Of a stretch of 64,000 nucleotides of DNA, positions 1 through 9,400 are shown piece by piece. Numbering within the stretch: the stretch's first letter is position 1; each line of letters opens with the position of its first letter. The position numbers and the translations under genes are program-made. Origin of the DNA: Pararobbsia alpina_A (lineage in GTDB: Bacteria; Pseudomonadota; Gammaproteobacteria; Burkholderiales; Burkholderiaceae); the NCBI RefSeq assembly GCF_965118125.1, contig NZ_OZ221287.1, forward strand, positions 2,728,001-2,792,000, read 5' to 3'. Under the pieces are notes generated by a model, which saw only the letters and a program-made list of their open reading frames with translations, ran no database searches and was not told the DNA's origin.

Positions 1-54
1 CCTGCAAAATGCTTTCACAGCCACATCACCACGGTGCCGGCTGCCGCTAGCGGA

Positions 55-1200
55 TTATTCAGAAGCCGCGAACGCGAACGCACGGGATTCCCAGTCGTCG
101 GCCACGACAAAGCCGCGTGCGCATTCGAACCATCGGCCGTCGCTCGTTTTCTTCCACGCCGCAATGGCAAACGGATCATCGCGCGTTCGCACTCGTGGCA
201 CATACCCTTCTTCGACAGTCGGCGTGAATTCGTGCGCTTCCCTCACCTCGGAATGATTCAATGCGATGACAGCGTGAGCATCGACGACGACCGTCGATTC
301 ATCGGCGATCGCCGGCTGTGCAAATGCCGTTGCAATTACCTCGGACAGCGCGGCTTCATCGCAATAACTCAAATCAGGCTGAGCCAGCGGTGAAATCCAG
401 CGCAAACGCGGCAAGCGTGTCCAGCCGTCCGCGCCGATACGCGCGGCGAGTTCGGGCCATTGACTGACCGGCACCCAGAAGCCCGTGCAGATATCCGCCG
501 ACAGTCGCGGATCGACATTGATCGCGCGACCCGCGAGCCAATGATCAAAGCGATCAAACAGCCAGCCGCTGACCCACATCTGCGCCTGCCAGGGTCCACG
601 AGGCAACAGCGCTTCATAGTCGGGCCGCCCCGATAGTGGCAATTGATGTTGGATCAGGCGAGTCAGTTTGATGTCGAGACGATCACCGAGCGCAGGACCG
701 ACAAACGCCGCAAGCGGATCGTCGAGTCCTTGCGCATCGACATGCAAGTAGCATTTGACGGCCAGCTCCCAATGCAGACGAAGCCCCGCCGGATCTTCCA
801 GCAGGAAGTCACATTCACCGACCGTCTGCTTGTTCAGGCGCAGCGGCAGATTCGCTGCGACGAGGGTATAGGACGACAGCGACGAGATCGCATAGTGAAC
901 GAGGCGCTCGGCGTAGTGGCCGACACGACGCGTAGTCAACGGAGCGAGGGTCGCGTGCAGCGGAGCCGGATCCGCGTCGAGCTGATGCAGCGCGCGCAGG
1001 ACCTCGGTCACATCATCAGGCTCCGGTACCAGCAGCGACCCGAACGCTTGCGTCGAGAACAGACGCGGTGCGAACAACAACCACGCAAGGTCGCGCACGC
1101 TCGGATCGTGCAGCGTCGCCAGTGCGTCAGCGAGCGCCGCGACGCGACTCAGGCCGTGACTTTGAGGTAGGTCGCTTGCGCGAGGCAGAGATCGGTCCAT
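55..1200 (-). CDS. DUF1853 family protein
   Basis: A 381-residue protein that I recognise as DUF1853 from its overall pattern. Residues 128-150 carry GECDFLL followed by WELAVK; D131, E145 and K149 resemble the metal-binding pattern of PD-(D/E)XK nucleases, a superfamily to which I believe this family has been tentatively linked. No biochemical role is established. It is the last gene of a minus-strand chain tsaB-rimI-UDG-DUF1853, and its first 52 bases overlap the end of the uracil-DNA glycosylase gene. That overlap makes translational coupling likely and hints at a nucleic-acid context. A later start is possible, but no in-frame ATG lies near. Confidence 0.82.
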   Translation of the reverse strand: MDRSLPRASDLPQSHGLSRVAALADALATLHDPSVRDLAWLLFAPRLFSTQAFGSLLVPEPDDVTEVLRALHQLDADPAPLHATLAPLTTRRVGHYAERLVHYAISSLSSYTLVAANLPLRLNKQTVGECDFLLEDPAGLRLHWELAVKCYLHVDAQGLDDPLAAFVGPALGDRLDIKLTRLIQHQLPLSGRPDYEALLPRGPWQAQMWVSGWLFDRFDHWLAGRAINVDPRLSADICTGFWVPVSQWPELAARIGADGWTRLPRLRWISPLAQPDLSYCDEAALSEVIATAFAQPAIADESTVVVDAHAVIALNHSEVREAHEFTPTVEEGYVPRVRTRDDPFAIAAWKKTSDGRWFECARGFVVADDWESRAFAFAASE

Positions 1201-2117
1201 GCCTTGCTCTTGTCAGGCAGGCTACGCAATAAGTACGCGGGATGGTAACTGACGATCACCGGCACGCCCTCGTACTCATGGACGCGACCGCGCAGCGACG
1301 AAATCGTCGCGTCGCTCTTGAGCAGCGTCTGCGCCGCAAAGCGGCCGAGCGCGACGATCACCTTCGGGCGAATCAGTGCCACTTGCTGTTTCAGAAACGG
1401 CTCGCAGCTCGCGACTTCATCGGGCTGCGGATCACGATTGCCGGGCGGGCGGCACTTGATCACATTCGCGATATACACGTTACGCGTGCGATCGAGGCCC
1501 AGCGAACGCAACATATTGTCGAGCAGCTTTCCGGCTTGACCAACAAACGGCTCGCCCTGCTTGTCTTCGTTCTCGCCCGGAGCTTCGCCAACGATCAGCC
1601 AGTCTGCATGTTCGTCGCCGACGCCGAATACAGTCTGTGTGCGCTTCTCGCACAGACCGCAAGCGGTGCAGCCCGACACGCGCTCCTTGAGCGCAGCGAA
1701 ATCCAGCGTGGAGACAGCGGGCAATCCGGCGTCGCTCGATACATCGGGTACGGTGACGCGTGCAACGACATGAGCCTCGGTGGCTTCGATGGGCTCCGAC
1801 TCTTCCGGGGCATCAAACTGCTCCAACGCGCCAGCCGGTTCCGATTGCTCCAACGACTCTGGGCCGTCGGACTCGAAAGCGTCGGCTGTGGCGTGGCGCA
1901 CGGGTGCCGACGCATCGGGAGACCGAACTTCACGTCGTTCAGAAGTCACTTCTTCGTTAGCCGACTTGAGTGACGCTACGCGCCCCGCCTCATCATCACG
2001 CAAAGCAGTCGCCTGCCCCGGAGCCGATTCGCTCACAAGATCAGCCGTCGCACGGTCGCGCCGCACCCAAAGGGGCGCGAGGCCGAGTTCATCGAGCAGC
2101 GCGTCATGCTGCGACAT
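1149..2117 (-). CDS. Family-4 uracil-DNA glycosylase (Fe-S type)
   Basis: Removes uracil from DNA as the first step of base-excision repair. The catalytic domain covers about residues 140-320. It has a Cys cluster at C150, C153 and C156, the motif GEAPGENEDKQGEPFVGQAG at about 178-196, a KCRPPGNRDP segment, a further Cys in SCEPF, and HPAYLLR near the C-terminus. Cysteines in these regions bind a 4Fe-4S cluster in this family. The first 140 residues are acidic, low-complexity and without recognisable fold; such tails are common in Burkholderia homologues. The 5' end overlaps rimI by 14 bases and the 3' end overlaps the DUF1853 gene. Confidence 0.93.
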   Translation of the reverse strand: MSQHDALLDELGLAPLWVRRDRATADLVSESAPGQATALRDDEAGRVASLKSANEEVTSERREVRSPDASAPVRHATADAFESDGPESLEQSEPAGALEQFDAPEESEPIEATEAHVVARVTVPDVSSDAGLPAVSTLDFAALKERVSGCTACGLCEKRTQTVFGVGDEHADWLIVGEAPGENEDKQGEPFVGQAGKLLDNMLRSLGLDRTRNVYIANVIKCRPPGNRDPQPDEVASCEPFLKQQVALIRPKVIVALGRFAAQTLLKSDATISSLRGRVHEYEGVPVIVSYHPAYLLRSLPDKSKAWTDLCLAQATYLKVTA

Positions 2118-2595
2118 TGCTCGTCTCCTGAGTCAGAGTCAGGCGCATCACGATCGCGTCTTCACGCTTTCGTTGAGCAGCCGGGTAATAGTTGCGGCGA
2201 CGGCCGATGGCGACGAAGCCGAAGCGTTCATACAAGCGCACGGCGCGCTGATTCGACGGCCGCACTTCGAGCAGCATGCTGAACAGCTTCTCGGCGCGCG
2301 TGATGCGTACGGCGTCGTTGAGCAAAGCGAGGCCAACACCCCGCCCTTGCGAAGCCGGCGCCACACACAGATTCAGCAGATGCATTTCATCGACGACCGG
2401 CATCAGCACGCAATAACCGATCAGCGAACCGTGGACATCGCGCATGCATAAACCGAGGTAGCCGTTGCGCAGCGCGTCTTCGAAATTGCCGCGCGTCCAG
2501 GGGAATTCGTACGCGACGGATTCCACCGCCGCGACCTCGTCGAGGTCGGCCGGCGTCATCCGCGAAATATATCGGTAGCTTAGTTCGGCGCTCAC
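2104..2595 (-). CDS. rimI: Ribosomal-protein-alanine N-acetyltransferase RimI
   Basis: A 163-residue GNAT-fold acetyltransferase that transfers acetyl from acetyl-CoA to the N-terminal alanine of ribosomal protein S18. The acetyl-CoA loop is GRGVGLALL, followed by ML.EVRPSNQRAVRLYERFGF, which is typical of RimI. The start codon is GTG and overlaps the tsaB stop codon (GTGA). Adjacency to tsaB is the usual arrangement in proteobacteria and supports the assignment over a generic GNAT. Confidence 0.93.
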   Translation of the reverse strand: MSAELSYRYISRMTPADLDEVAAVESVAYEFPWTRGNFEDALRNGYLGLCMRDVHGSLIGYCVLMPVVDEMHLLNLCVAPASQGRGVGLALLNDAVRITRAEKLFSMLLEVRPSNQRAVRLYERFGFVAIGRRRNYYPAAQRKREDAIVMRLTLTQETSNVAA

Positions 2596-3326
2596 GTCGA
2601 CTCCGCTCGGGCCGCCTCTCGCTCGGCCGTGGTCTGCGCTACTTTGTCACGAATATATTCGGGTGCGGCCAATGCCGGCGCAATGGCGTCGCCGCGACGC
2701 CACGCGCGCAGACCCAGCGCCGCGACCGCGGCGGCATGCGGCAGCGCTTCGCCATCGATCGTTCGCGCATGGGCCGCAGCACTCAGGCGCTCGCCGAATG
2801 CGGCGTAAGCGTTGCCTGCCAGTGTGAAAGGCGCGTCAGGCGTGGTGATCGAAGCCGGACTCGACAGCGCGGGCGCCGACACGGTGGCCCATTCGTCGCC
2901 ATCCCACGCGTAGATCGCCCAATAGGCCTCATCCATGCGCGCGTCCATCGCGACGAGCACGCGCTCGACGCTTGAATCCCGCGTGCGAGCTGCTTCGGCG
3001 CACGCCATCAGCGTGCTGACCGGCACAACCGGCAATGATGCGCCAAACGCCAGGCCCTGCGCCGCCCCAGTGGCCGTACGCAGGCCGGTGAACGATCCCG
3101 GCCCGGCCCCAAATGCGATCGCCACGCAGTCCCGCAGTCCGATACCCGCCTCGGCCAGCACTTCGGCGACCGCAGGCAGAAGACGGGCACTCGAAACAGA
3201 CCCGGTTTTTTCGTGGCGGATGTGGAGATCGGCAAACGTCTTCGCGTCACGCTCCGGCGCGACACCAAGGGCCACGGAGCAAAATTCGGTCGACGTATCG
3301 AGGGCAAGCAAGCTGGTGCGGTTCAT
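2592..3326 (-). CDS. tsaB: tRNA threonylcarbamoyladenosine biosynthesis protein TsaB
   Basis: A 244-residue inactive paralogue of TsaD that joins TsaD and TsaE to make t6A37 on tRNAs reading ANN codons. It begins LLALDTSTEFCSVAL and has GPGSFTGLRTATGAAQGLAF at about residues 70-89, both hallmarks of TsaB. The reading frame continues 21 codons upstream, but the family starts at this ATG (3324-3326). It is the first gene of the overlapping chain with rimI. The 299 bases to the acyl-CoA-binding protein gene on the other strand should hold both promoters. Confidence 0.94.
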   Translation of the reverse strand: MNRTSLLALDTSTEFCSVALGVAPERDAKTFADLHIRHEKTGSVSSARLLPAVAEVLAEAGIGLRDCVAIAFGAGPGSFTGLRTATGAAQGLAFGASLPVVPVSTLMACAEAARTRDSSVERVLVAMDARMDEAYWAIYAWDGDEWATVSAPALSSPASITTPDAPFTLAGNAYAAFGERLSAAAHARTIDGEALPHAAAVAALGLRAWRRGDAIAPALAAPEYIRDKVAQTTAEREAARAEST

Positions 3327-3625
3327 GGCCGCTATTGTAATGCGCGAACCGATTGAAAACGGTGGGTAGGCACACGCGCGAGGCAACACCGCGTCAGTCG
3401 TATCGGGGATCGCCTGAGTCCATCATTGCCGGCCCCGGCTGGCTCAAACCGGGTTCCGCCGCCGAACGCATCTGGCCCAACCCACGGTTCCGTGAAGGAG
3501 CGTCGACTCGGTTGGCCTCGCCGGGCCAGCGCGTTTGGAGGTGTTGCTCCACGCCAGCGCGGAATCGGCTTGCTACCATCGTCGCCAGTCTTTTCGATCT
3601 CCTTACCCAGACTCACGGATCCCAG

Positions 3626-3892
3626 ATGAGCGACCTCCAGAATCAGTTCGAACAAGCGCAAACCGACGTCACGCAGCTCAGCGAGCGCCCGGGCAATCTC
3701 ACGCTGCTGCGTCTTTACGCGCTGTTCAAGCAAGCCACCGAGGGCGATGCCAACGGCGACAAGCCGGGCATGACCGACATCGTCGGCCGCTACAAGCACG
3801 ACGCCTGGGCCGCGCTCAAGGGCACGACGCAGGACACCGCCAAGACGCAGTACGTCGAACTGGTGGAGTCGCTGAAGGCCGGCGCGGAGTAA
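3626..3892 (+). CDS. Acyl-CoA-binding protein
   Basis: An 88-residue cytosolic protein of the ACBP family, which binds long-chain acyl-CoA thioesters. It has the characteristic LRLYALFKQATEGDANGDKPG and RYKHDAWAALKGTTQDTA segments, and the length is usual for the family. The frame is open far upstream, but the homologous part begins at the ATG at 3626. A strong hairpin follows 35 bases after the stop. The gene stands alone between tsaB (divergent) and the RNA helicase. Confidence 0.93.
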   Translation: MSDLQNQFEQAQTDVTQLSERPGNLTLLRLYALFKQATEGDANGDKPGMTDIVGRYKHDAWAALKGTTQDTAKTQYVELVESLKAGAE

Positions 3893-3927
3893 CGAGCGCG
3901 CAAATCATCGCCGCATCTGCCGTTGGA

Positions 3928-3950
3928 CGGCCCGCGAATCTCGCGGGCCG
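3928..3950 (+). terminator. Hairpin after the ACBP gene
   Basis: A perfect 10-bp stem CGGCCCGCGA / TCGCGGGCCG closes a three-base loop. The downstream tract (CCTTGTCATTT) is only moderately T-rich, so it could be a weak intrinsic terminator or a 3'-end stabilising hairpin. Confidence 0.6.
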
Positions 3951-4377
3951 CCTTGTCATTTCAGCAGTTTCAACCACGATCGCCCGGAAAATAAACCAAA
4001 CGGTCGATGGCGCGACGCAGCAAACCACGATACAATGCGGCCATCGCGTCGATGACGACCTGCCCACCAGGGGCGATGACGTCCGACGTTACATCGCGTT
4101 TTGCTCCAATCCTTAGAAACTGTCCCTTCCTGCCCCAGCGTGGTTCGCACTTGTGCGGCCTGACCCGTCCACTTGGACAAGTTCGCTGGCGACGGTCTTT
4201 GCGGTTATCCGCGCCGTTTTGCATCCGTTACAGGTTCTAGATCGTCTCCGCGAGGCTTTTGCCAGGTCGCGGGGGTGCCCGTCCGTCGACGATTTGCACG
4301 TCAAATCGAGCGACCGGGTGTCGATTGGCGCCGACGCTCTTTTGCGCTAGTCGCTGATCTACCCTGGAAGCTGTTTG
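3951..4377 (+). other. Long leader or intergenic region before the RNA helicase
   Basis: About 430 bases without a credible gene separate the ACBP hairpin from the helicase start. It shows no tRNA, riboswitch or protein that I recognise. Long structured leaders are common for DEAD-box helicase genes with cold or autoregulation, but nothing here proves one. Confidence 0.4.
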
Positions 4378-5886
4378 ATGACTCAGAATCACTCCCCCCT
4401 CAATTCGATCGCTGCAACCGTGTTTGGCGACGGTGAAGACACCGGTGCCGTTGCAGCAGTCGAAGCGGTCGCTGTCCCCACGAGCGGTCCGACATTCGCC
4501 GACCTCGGCCTGTCGCCCGAAATCGTGACGGCACTGACCGCGACGGGATACACCGCGCCGACGAACGTTCAGGCGCGCGCCATTCCGGCCGCGCTGGCCG
4601 GTCGCGACCTGCTCGTTTCGAGCCCCACAGGTTCGGGCAAGACCGCTGCATTCATGCTGCCGGCCATCGAGCGTTTTGCGGACAACCAACGTAACGGCGT
4701 GAAGCGTCCGGGCCAGGCGCCCGCACAAAGTGCCGGCACGTTCGCCGACGGCCGTCCGCGCCGTCCGGCTCCGCAACCCGCACGTCCGGGCCTGCTCGTT
4801 CTGACGCCGACGCGTGAACTCGCGATGCAGGTCACCACGGCTGCTGCGACGTATGGCAAGCATCTGCGCCGTCTGCGCTGCGTCAGCATTCTCGGCGGTG
4901 TGCCGTATCGCCAGCAGCTCGAACTGCTGTCGAAGAACCCCGAGATTCTCGTTGCGACGCCGGGTCGCCTGCTCGACCACCTCGAGCGCGGCAAGATCGA
5001 CCTCTCGCACCTGCAGATGCTCGTGCTCGACGAAGCCGACCGCATGCTCGACATGGGCTTTGTGGACGACATCGAAGCGATCGTGGCGCAAACGCCGGCC
5101 GACCGCCAGACGATGCTGTTCTCGGCAACGCTCGACGGCAAGATCGGTTCGCTGACCGAGCGCCTGCTGCGCAATCCGGAACGCATCGAAATCACGCGCG
5201 CCATCGGCACGCCGACGAACATCACGCAATCGATCCACTGGGTCGACGACCGTGCGCACAAGGATCGTCTGCTCGAGCACCTCTTGTCGGACCAAGGTCT
5301 GGATCAAGCGATCGTGTTCACGGCAACGAAGAGCGAAGCGGATCAACTGGCCGGCCGTCTGTCGGACGCAGGTTTCGCATCGGCTGCACTGCACGGCGAT
5401 CTGCCCCAGGGCGCCCGTAACCGCACGCTGCGCGCACTGCGCGAGCGCAAGGTTCGTGTGCTCGTGGCAACCGACGTGGCTGCTCGCGGTATCGACGTGC
5501 CGGGCATCACGCACGTGTTCAACTACGATCTGCCGAAGTTCGCCGAAGACTACGTTCACCGTATCGGCCGTACCGGTCGCGCAGGCCGTAGCGGCACGGC
5601 AGTGAGCCTCGTGCATCACGCCGAATTCCAGGCAGTGAAGCGCATCGAGCGTTTCACGCGTCAACCGCTGCCGGTCAACGTCGTCGCAGGCTTCGAGCCG
5701 CGCCGCGCTCCGCCGGCAGGTAACGGTGGTCGTCCGGGCGGCCGTCCGGGTGGTGGTCGTCCGGGTGCAGGCGGTCGTCCTGGCTACGGCGGCAAGCCCC
5801 GCTCGAACTCGAGCGCCGGCCCGCGCCGTCATGGCAGCGGTGGCGGCAACGGTGGCAACCGCGGTGGTTACTCGCGACAAGGCTAA
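4378..5886 (+). CDS. DEAD-box ATP-dependent RNA helicase, RhlE-like
   Basis: A 502-residue helicase that unwinds RNA duplexes in ribosome assembly or mRNA decay. All core motifs are visible: Q-motif FADLGLSPEIVTALTATGY, Walker A SPTGSGKT, PTREL, TPGR, DEAD, SAT, then HGDLPQ, ATDVAARGIDVPG and HRIGRTGRAGR. A Pro/Arg-rich insertion of about 35 residues lies between motifs I and Ia. The last 60 residues are a Gly/Arg-rich tail of RPGG-type repeats, an RNA-binding extension. The adjacent TTG at 4375 could serve as the start, but the ATG is preferred. A clear intrinsic terminator follows. Confidence 0.95.
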   Translation: MTQNHSPLNSIAATVFGDGEDTGAVAAVEAVAVPTSGPTFADLGLSPEIVTALTATGYTAPTNVQARAIPAALAGRDLLVSSPTGSGKTAAFMLPAIERFADNQRNGVKRPGQAPAQSAGTFADGRPRRPAPQPARPGLLVLTPTRELAMQVTTAAATYGKHLRRLRCVSILGGVPYRQQLELLSKNPEILVATPGRLLDHLERGKIDLSHLQMLVLDEADRMLDMGFVDDIEAIVAQTPADRQTMLFSATLDGKIGSLTERLLRNPERIEITRAIGTPTNITQSIHWVDDRAHKDRLLEHLLSDQGLDQAIVFTATKSEADQLAGRLSDAGFASAALHGDLPQGARNRTLRALRERKVRVLVATDVAARGIDVPGITHVFNYDLPKFAEDYVHRIGRTGRAGRSGTAVSLVHHAEFQAVKRIERFTRQPLPVNVVAGFEPRRAPPAGNGGRPGGRPGGGRPGAGGRPGYGGKPRSNSSAGPRRHGSGGGNGGNRGGYSRQG

Positions 5887-5986
5887 GGATCGGTCGAGGG
5901 TTTTACTCTCGGCTTGTCTGTCTGACCGCACTGAACAGGACGTACCGGCATAGCTGATTTTCGAATCTGCACCGTGTGTCCGACAT

Positions 5987-6015
5987 AAAAATGGCGCCCT
6001 CGTGGCGCCATTTTT
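5987..6015 (+). terminator. Intrinsic terminator after the RNA helicase
   Basis: A 12-bp perfect stem AAAAATGGCGCC / GGCGCCATTTTT with a five-base loop and a T-run within and after the 3' arm. It is symmetrical enough to act in both directions. Confidence 0.9.
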
Positions 6016-6382
6016 GTTTGGTGCACGAGTTTGTCCAAGCCTCACCCTCCCCGTCATACCGCCGTTTTTTTCGCCCTCTCAACCCACTCTTTGCGCGCGC
6101 TTTCCTGTCATCGGCAATTTTTCACAATGCGGAAAGATCTTTTGGTTCACAAAAAATACTGCTGCGTGGCACAACAACGCGTGTTGCGCGATAGAAAAGC
6201 ACTCCCCACATCGTGAAATGAACGTCGCATCACCATGATTTAACAAAGAAAATTAAATCGTTGCGATTGCTCATTGAGGTGATCCCAAGTCAGTTCACAC
6301 GCCTAGACTCTTATACAAGAGTTCGCGCTTTGAACGACGCGACTGGAGACAAACCCAACTTCACCTGATCAAGGAGAGCAAG
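6016..6382 (+). promoter_or_regulatory. AT-rich upstream region of aceA with a palindrome
   Basis: This 367-bp stretch holds no gene. It is distinctly AT-rich from about 6110 to 6270. A palindrome ACTCTT-ATAC-AAGAGT lies at 6307-6322, 61 bases before the aceA start, where an operator or leader hairpin would be expected. A ribosome-binding site AAGGAG sits at 6371-6376. I cannot name the regulator. Confidence 0.5.
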
Positions 6383-7702
<1,320 letters not shown>

Positions 7703-7807
7703 GTTCGAGTTGAGGCGATCAGCCGATTCTTGTCGACGTATCTGAGCAGTACCGCCCTACGCGCTGCAAAGCCGCTTGGGGCGTGTGAGACACATGACAG
7801 CGACAGC

Positions 7808-7836
7808 CAGGCGTTCGCGCGATCCGCGAGCGCCTG
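7808..7836 (+). other. Stem-loop in the aceA 3' region
   Basis: A 12-bp stem CAGGCGTTCGCG / CGCGAGCGCCTG (one G-T pair) with a five-base loop lies 105 bases past the aceA stop. No T-tract follows. It may be part of the aceA 3' untranslated region or a rho-assisted end. Nothing else is recognisable in 7703-8008. Confidence 0.45.
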
Positions 7837-8008
7837 TCTGAAACGCTCATAGAAACACATCAGGCAGAGCCTGGGAGGAGACATCGCGCGGCACGCCGAC
7901 ATCGTGTGAGCTGCGACGACGTTTAGTGCATCAGGGAGGATGACGACGCTCGCGACACGGGTGCGTCATACGCCGGAGCCCGCCGAAGTCGCGGCGCCCG
8001 GATGGAAG

Positions 8009-8043
8009 AAGGCCATGTCCGTTATCCCGGACATGGCCTTTTT
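8009..8043 (+). terminator. Intrinsic terminator between aceA and the usp gene
   Basis: A 12-bp stem AAGGCCATGTCC / GGACATGGCCTT with an eight-base loop runs into TTTTT on the plus strand. It lies 306 bases past aceA and 63 bases before the convergent universal stress protein gene. On the minus strand the tract is TTCTTCC, so it may act weakly in that direction too. Confidence 0.8.
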
Positions 8044-8105
8044 GCTTGTTGATTCGTTGTGACTTCCGAAGTGTTATCGAAAGTCACACACAGGACATTT
8101 CGCCA

Positions 8106-8597
8106 CTATCCAGCGGACTCCACCTTAACCGCACGTTCCTTGCGCGCCGCACGCGACTTCGGTTCGCGATACACGATGACCGGGATCTGCGAATGCGAGA
8201 GCACGCGCTGCGTTTCACTGCCGATCAGCAGGCCACTCAACCCACGACGACCGTGCGAGGCCATGAAAATCAGGTCGCACTCGTACTTCTGCGCGGTCTC
8301 GATGATGCCTTGATACGGTGTGGGATGAATCGACACGATGGCGGTACACGGCACACCCGCAGCCTCACAAGCGACCTCGATACTGCGCAGATGCTCACGA
8401 GCTTCGTTCTCCGCGCGCTCCTGATACTCGGCAGGCGGCTCGACAACAACTTCGGAAAATGGCGTGTAGGGGTATGGCGGCAGGCAGGCGTACGCCGTGA
8501 CGCGCGCTGAGAGTGCGCGCGCAAGGTCGATGCCACCGTCGATGGCAAGCTGCGACAGATGAGAACCATCCGTCGGGATCAGAATATGCCTGAACAT
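8106..8597 (-). CDS. Universal stress protein (UspA family)
   Basis: A 163-residue single-domain Usp starting MFRHILIPTDGS. The nucleotide-binding motif appears as HGRRGLSGLLIGSETQRVL, matching the G-x2-G-x9-GS pattern of ATP-binding Usp proteins. These respond to starvation and oxidative or envelope stress; the ligand and partner here are unknown. The start at 8597 is set by GAGGAGGG just upstream, 22 codons into the longer open frame. Confidence 0.92.
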   Translation of the reverse strand: MFRHILIPTDGSHLSQLAIDGGIDLARALSARVTAYACLPPYPYTPFSEVVVEPPAEYQERAENEAREHLRSIEVACEAAGVPCTAIVSIHPTPYQGIIETAQKYECDLIFMASHGRRGLSGLLIGSETQRVLSHSQIPVIVYREPKSRAARKERAVKVESAG

Positions 8598-8852
8598 TCG
8601 CCCTCCTCGACGCGCAATGACGCGCGCCTCTTTGCAGCATAGGTGCTGCGAGGGCAAGTGCAATCCGATCTATTGCGTATTGAACGCGTATTCGACGCGT
8701 GTCGGACGTGTGCCGATCTGTGCATGATGGATACACGCACGTTCGATTCACGTTCGGAAATTCGGGGGTGTCGTCAGGAAAAAGATTCCCCACACCCAGG
8801 CGATGAAGGCAGTGCGACATGCCGCAAACGGCTGCGCTTCATCGCAACATTA

Positions 8853-8878
8853 CTTGCAAGGGCAACAGTCCCTGCAAG
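8853..8878 (-). terminator. Hairpin after the 55-residue gene
   Basis: Arms CTTGCAAGGG and CCCTGCAAG pair with a single bulged base, 15 bases past the stop codon of the small gene on the minus strand. There is no T-run, so this is a possible 3'-end hairpin rather than a proven terminator. Confidence 0.4.
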
Positions 8879-8892
8879 CGATACAGCGGGTA

Positions 8893-9060
8893 TTACAGAC
8901 CGAGCAAGCGCGTAGCTTGAGCGTTGCGGCGGCGTTCTGCTTCGCGTTGGCGGGCTTCGAACGAGTAGTCCGAATCCATCGGCAGGTGCGGGCCGTCAAA
9001 ACCTTCACGGACCGACTTCAGGTACGAAACGATAGCTTGATAAATAACGAGAATTTGCAT
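8893..9060 (-). CDS. Small conserved-looking protein, 55 residues
   Basis: A short basic protein beginning MQILVIYQAIVSYLKSV and ending in a highly charged helix (EARQREAERRRNAQATRLLGL at residues 35-55). I judge it real for three reasons. It has GGAG seven bases before the ATG. A near-consensus promoter lies upstream on the same strand. A hairpin follows its stop. It resembles the short DUF3563-type proteins of Burkholderiales in size and style, but I cannot confirm membership and know no function. An N-terminal hydrophobic helix suggests membrane association or a partner surface. Confidence 0.7.
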   Translation of the reverse strand: MQILVIYQAIVSYLKSVREGFDGPHLPMDSDYSFEARQREAERRRNAQATRLLGL

Positions 9061-9079
9061 TTTGTGGCTCCGGCGATCT

Positions 9080-9132
9080 AGGGTTTTCCCTTAACTTGAG
9101 ATGCATTATAAGGGTTTTCCCTGCGCTGTCTA
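9080..9132 (-). promoter_or_regulatory. Promoter with twin AGGGTTTTCCCT sites
   Basis: On the minus strand TAGACA (9127-9132) and TATAAT (9105-9110) are 16 bases apart, a strong sigma-70 promoter for the 55-residue gene. Two identical 12-mers AGGGTTTTCCCT lie at 9080-9091 and 9111-9122, 31 bp apart, which is three helical turns. One sits in the -35/-10 spacer and the other just past the expected start site. Their placement suggests two operators bound on one DNA face. The cognate regulator is unknown. Confidence 0.7.
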
Positions 9133-9199
9133 GTGCGACGCAACATTTAGTGGAGTTTCACTACATGCGTCGCCGCGAAGCAACGGCAATATTGACGCA

Positions 9200-9348
9200 A
9201 TGACATTGTCATATTGGCGAGCATAGTGCGCACGCAATTGCCCGGAAGCCCTTTCCTGTTGGGGTTTCAGGACGTATCGAGTTCGCTTGCGGAATGAATT
9301 ACCGGATCCGGAACGTATTCTCACGCGATCGAAATGACGCGTTGTCAT
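9200..9348. promoter_or_regulatory. Two ATGAC...GTCAT palindromes in a gene-free stretch
   Basis: A perfect 13-mer ATGACATTGTCAT lies at 9200-9212 and a second palindrome ATGAC-N5-GTCAT at 9334-9348. The 340 bp between the small gene's promoter and the LysR stop codon hold no convincing gene, so these could be distant operators. No GntR-type regulator is nearby. Confidence 0.35.
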
Positions 9349-9400
9349 CGGCTTTCATAAGCATGTTGCTTTACTACGGTCGCCACCCGTTGCCGCGTCT

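Noticed and set aside
4237..6057. 606-codon open frame on the minus strand
   Set aside because: It is antisense to the DEAD-box helicase; the Arg/Thr-rich product is a high-GC shadow without a domain.
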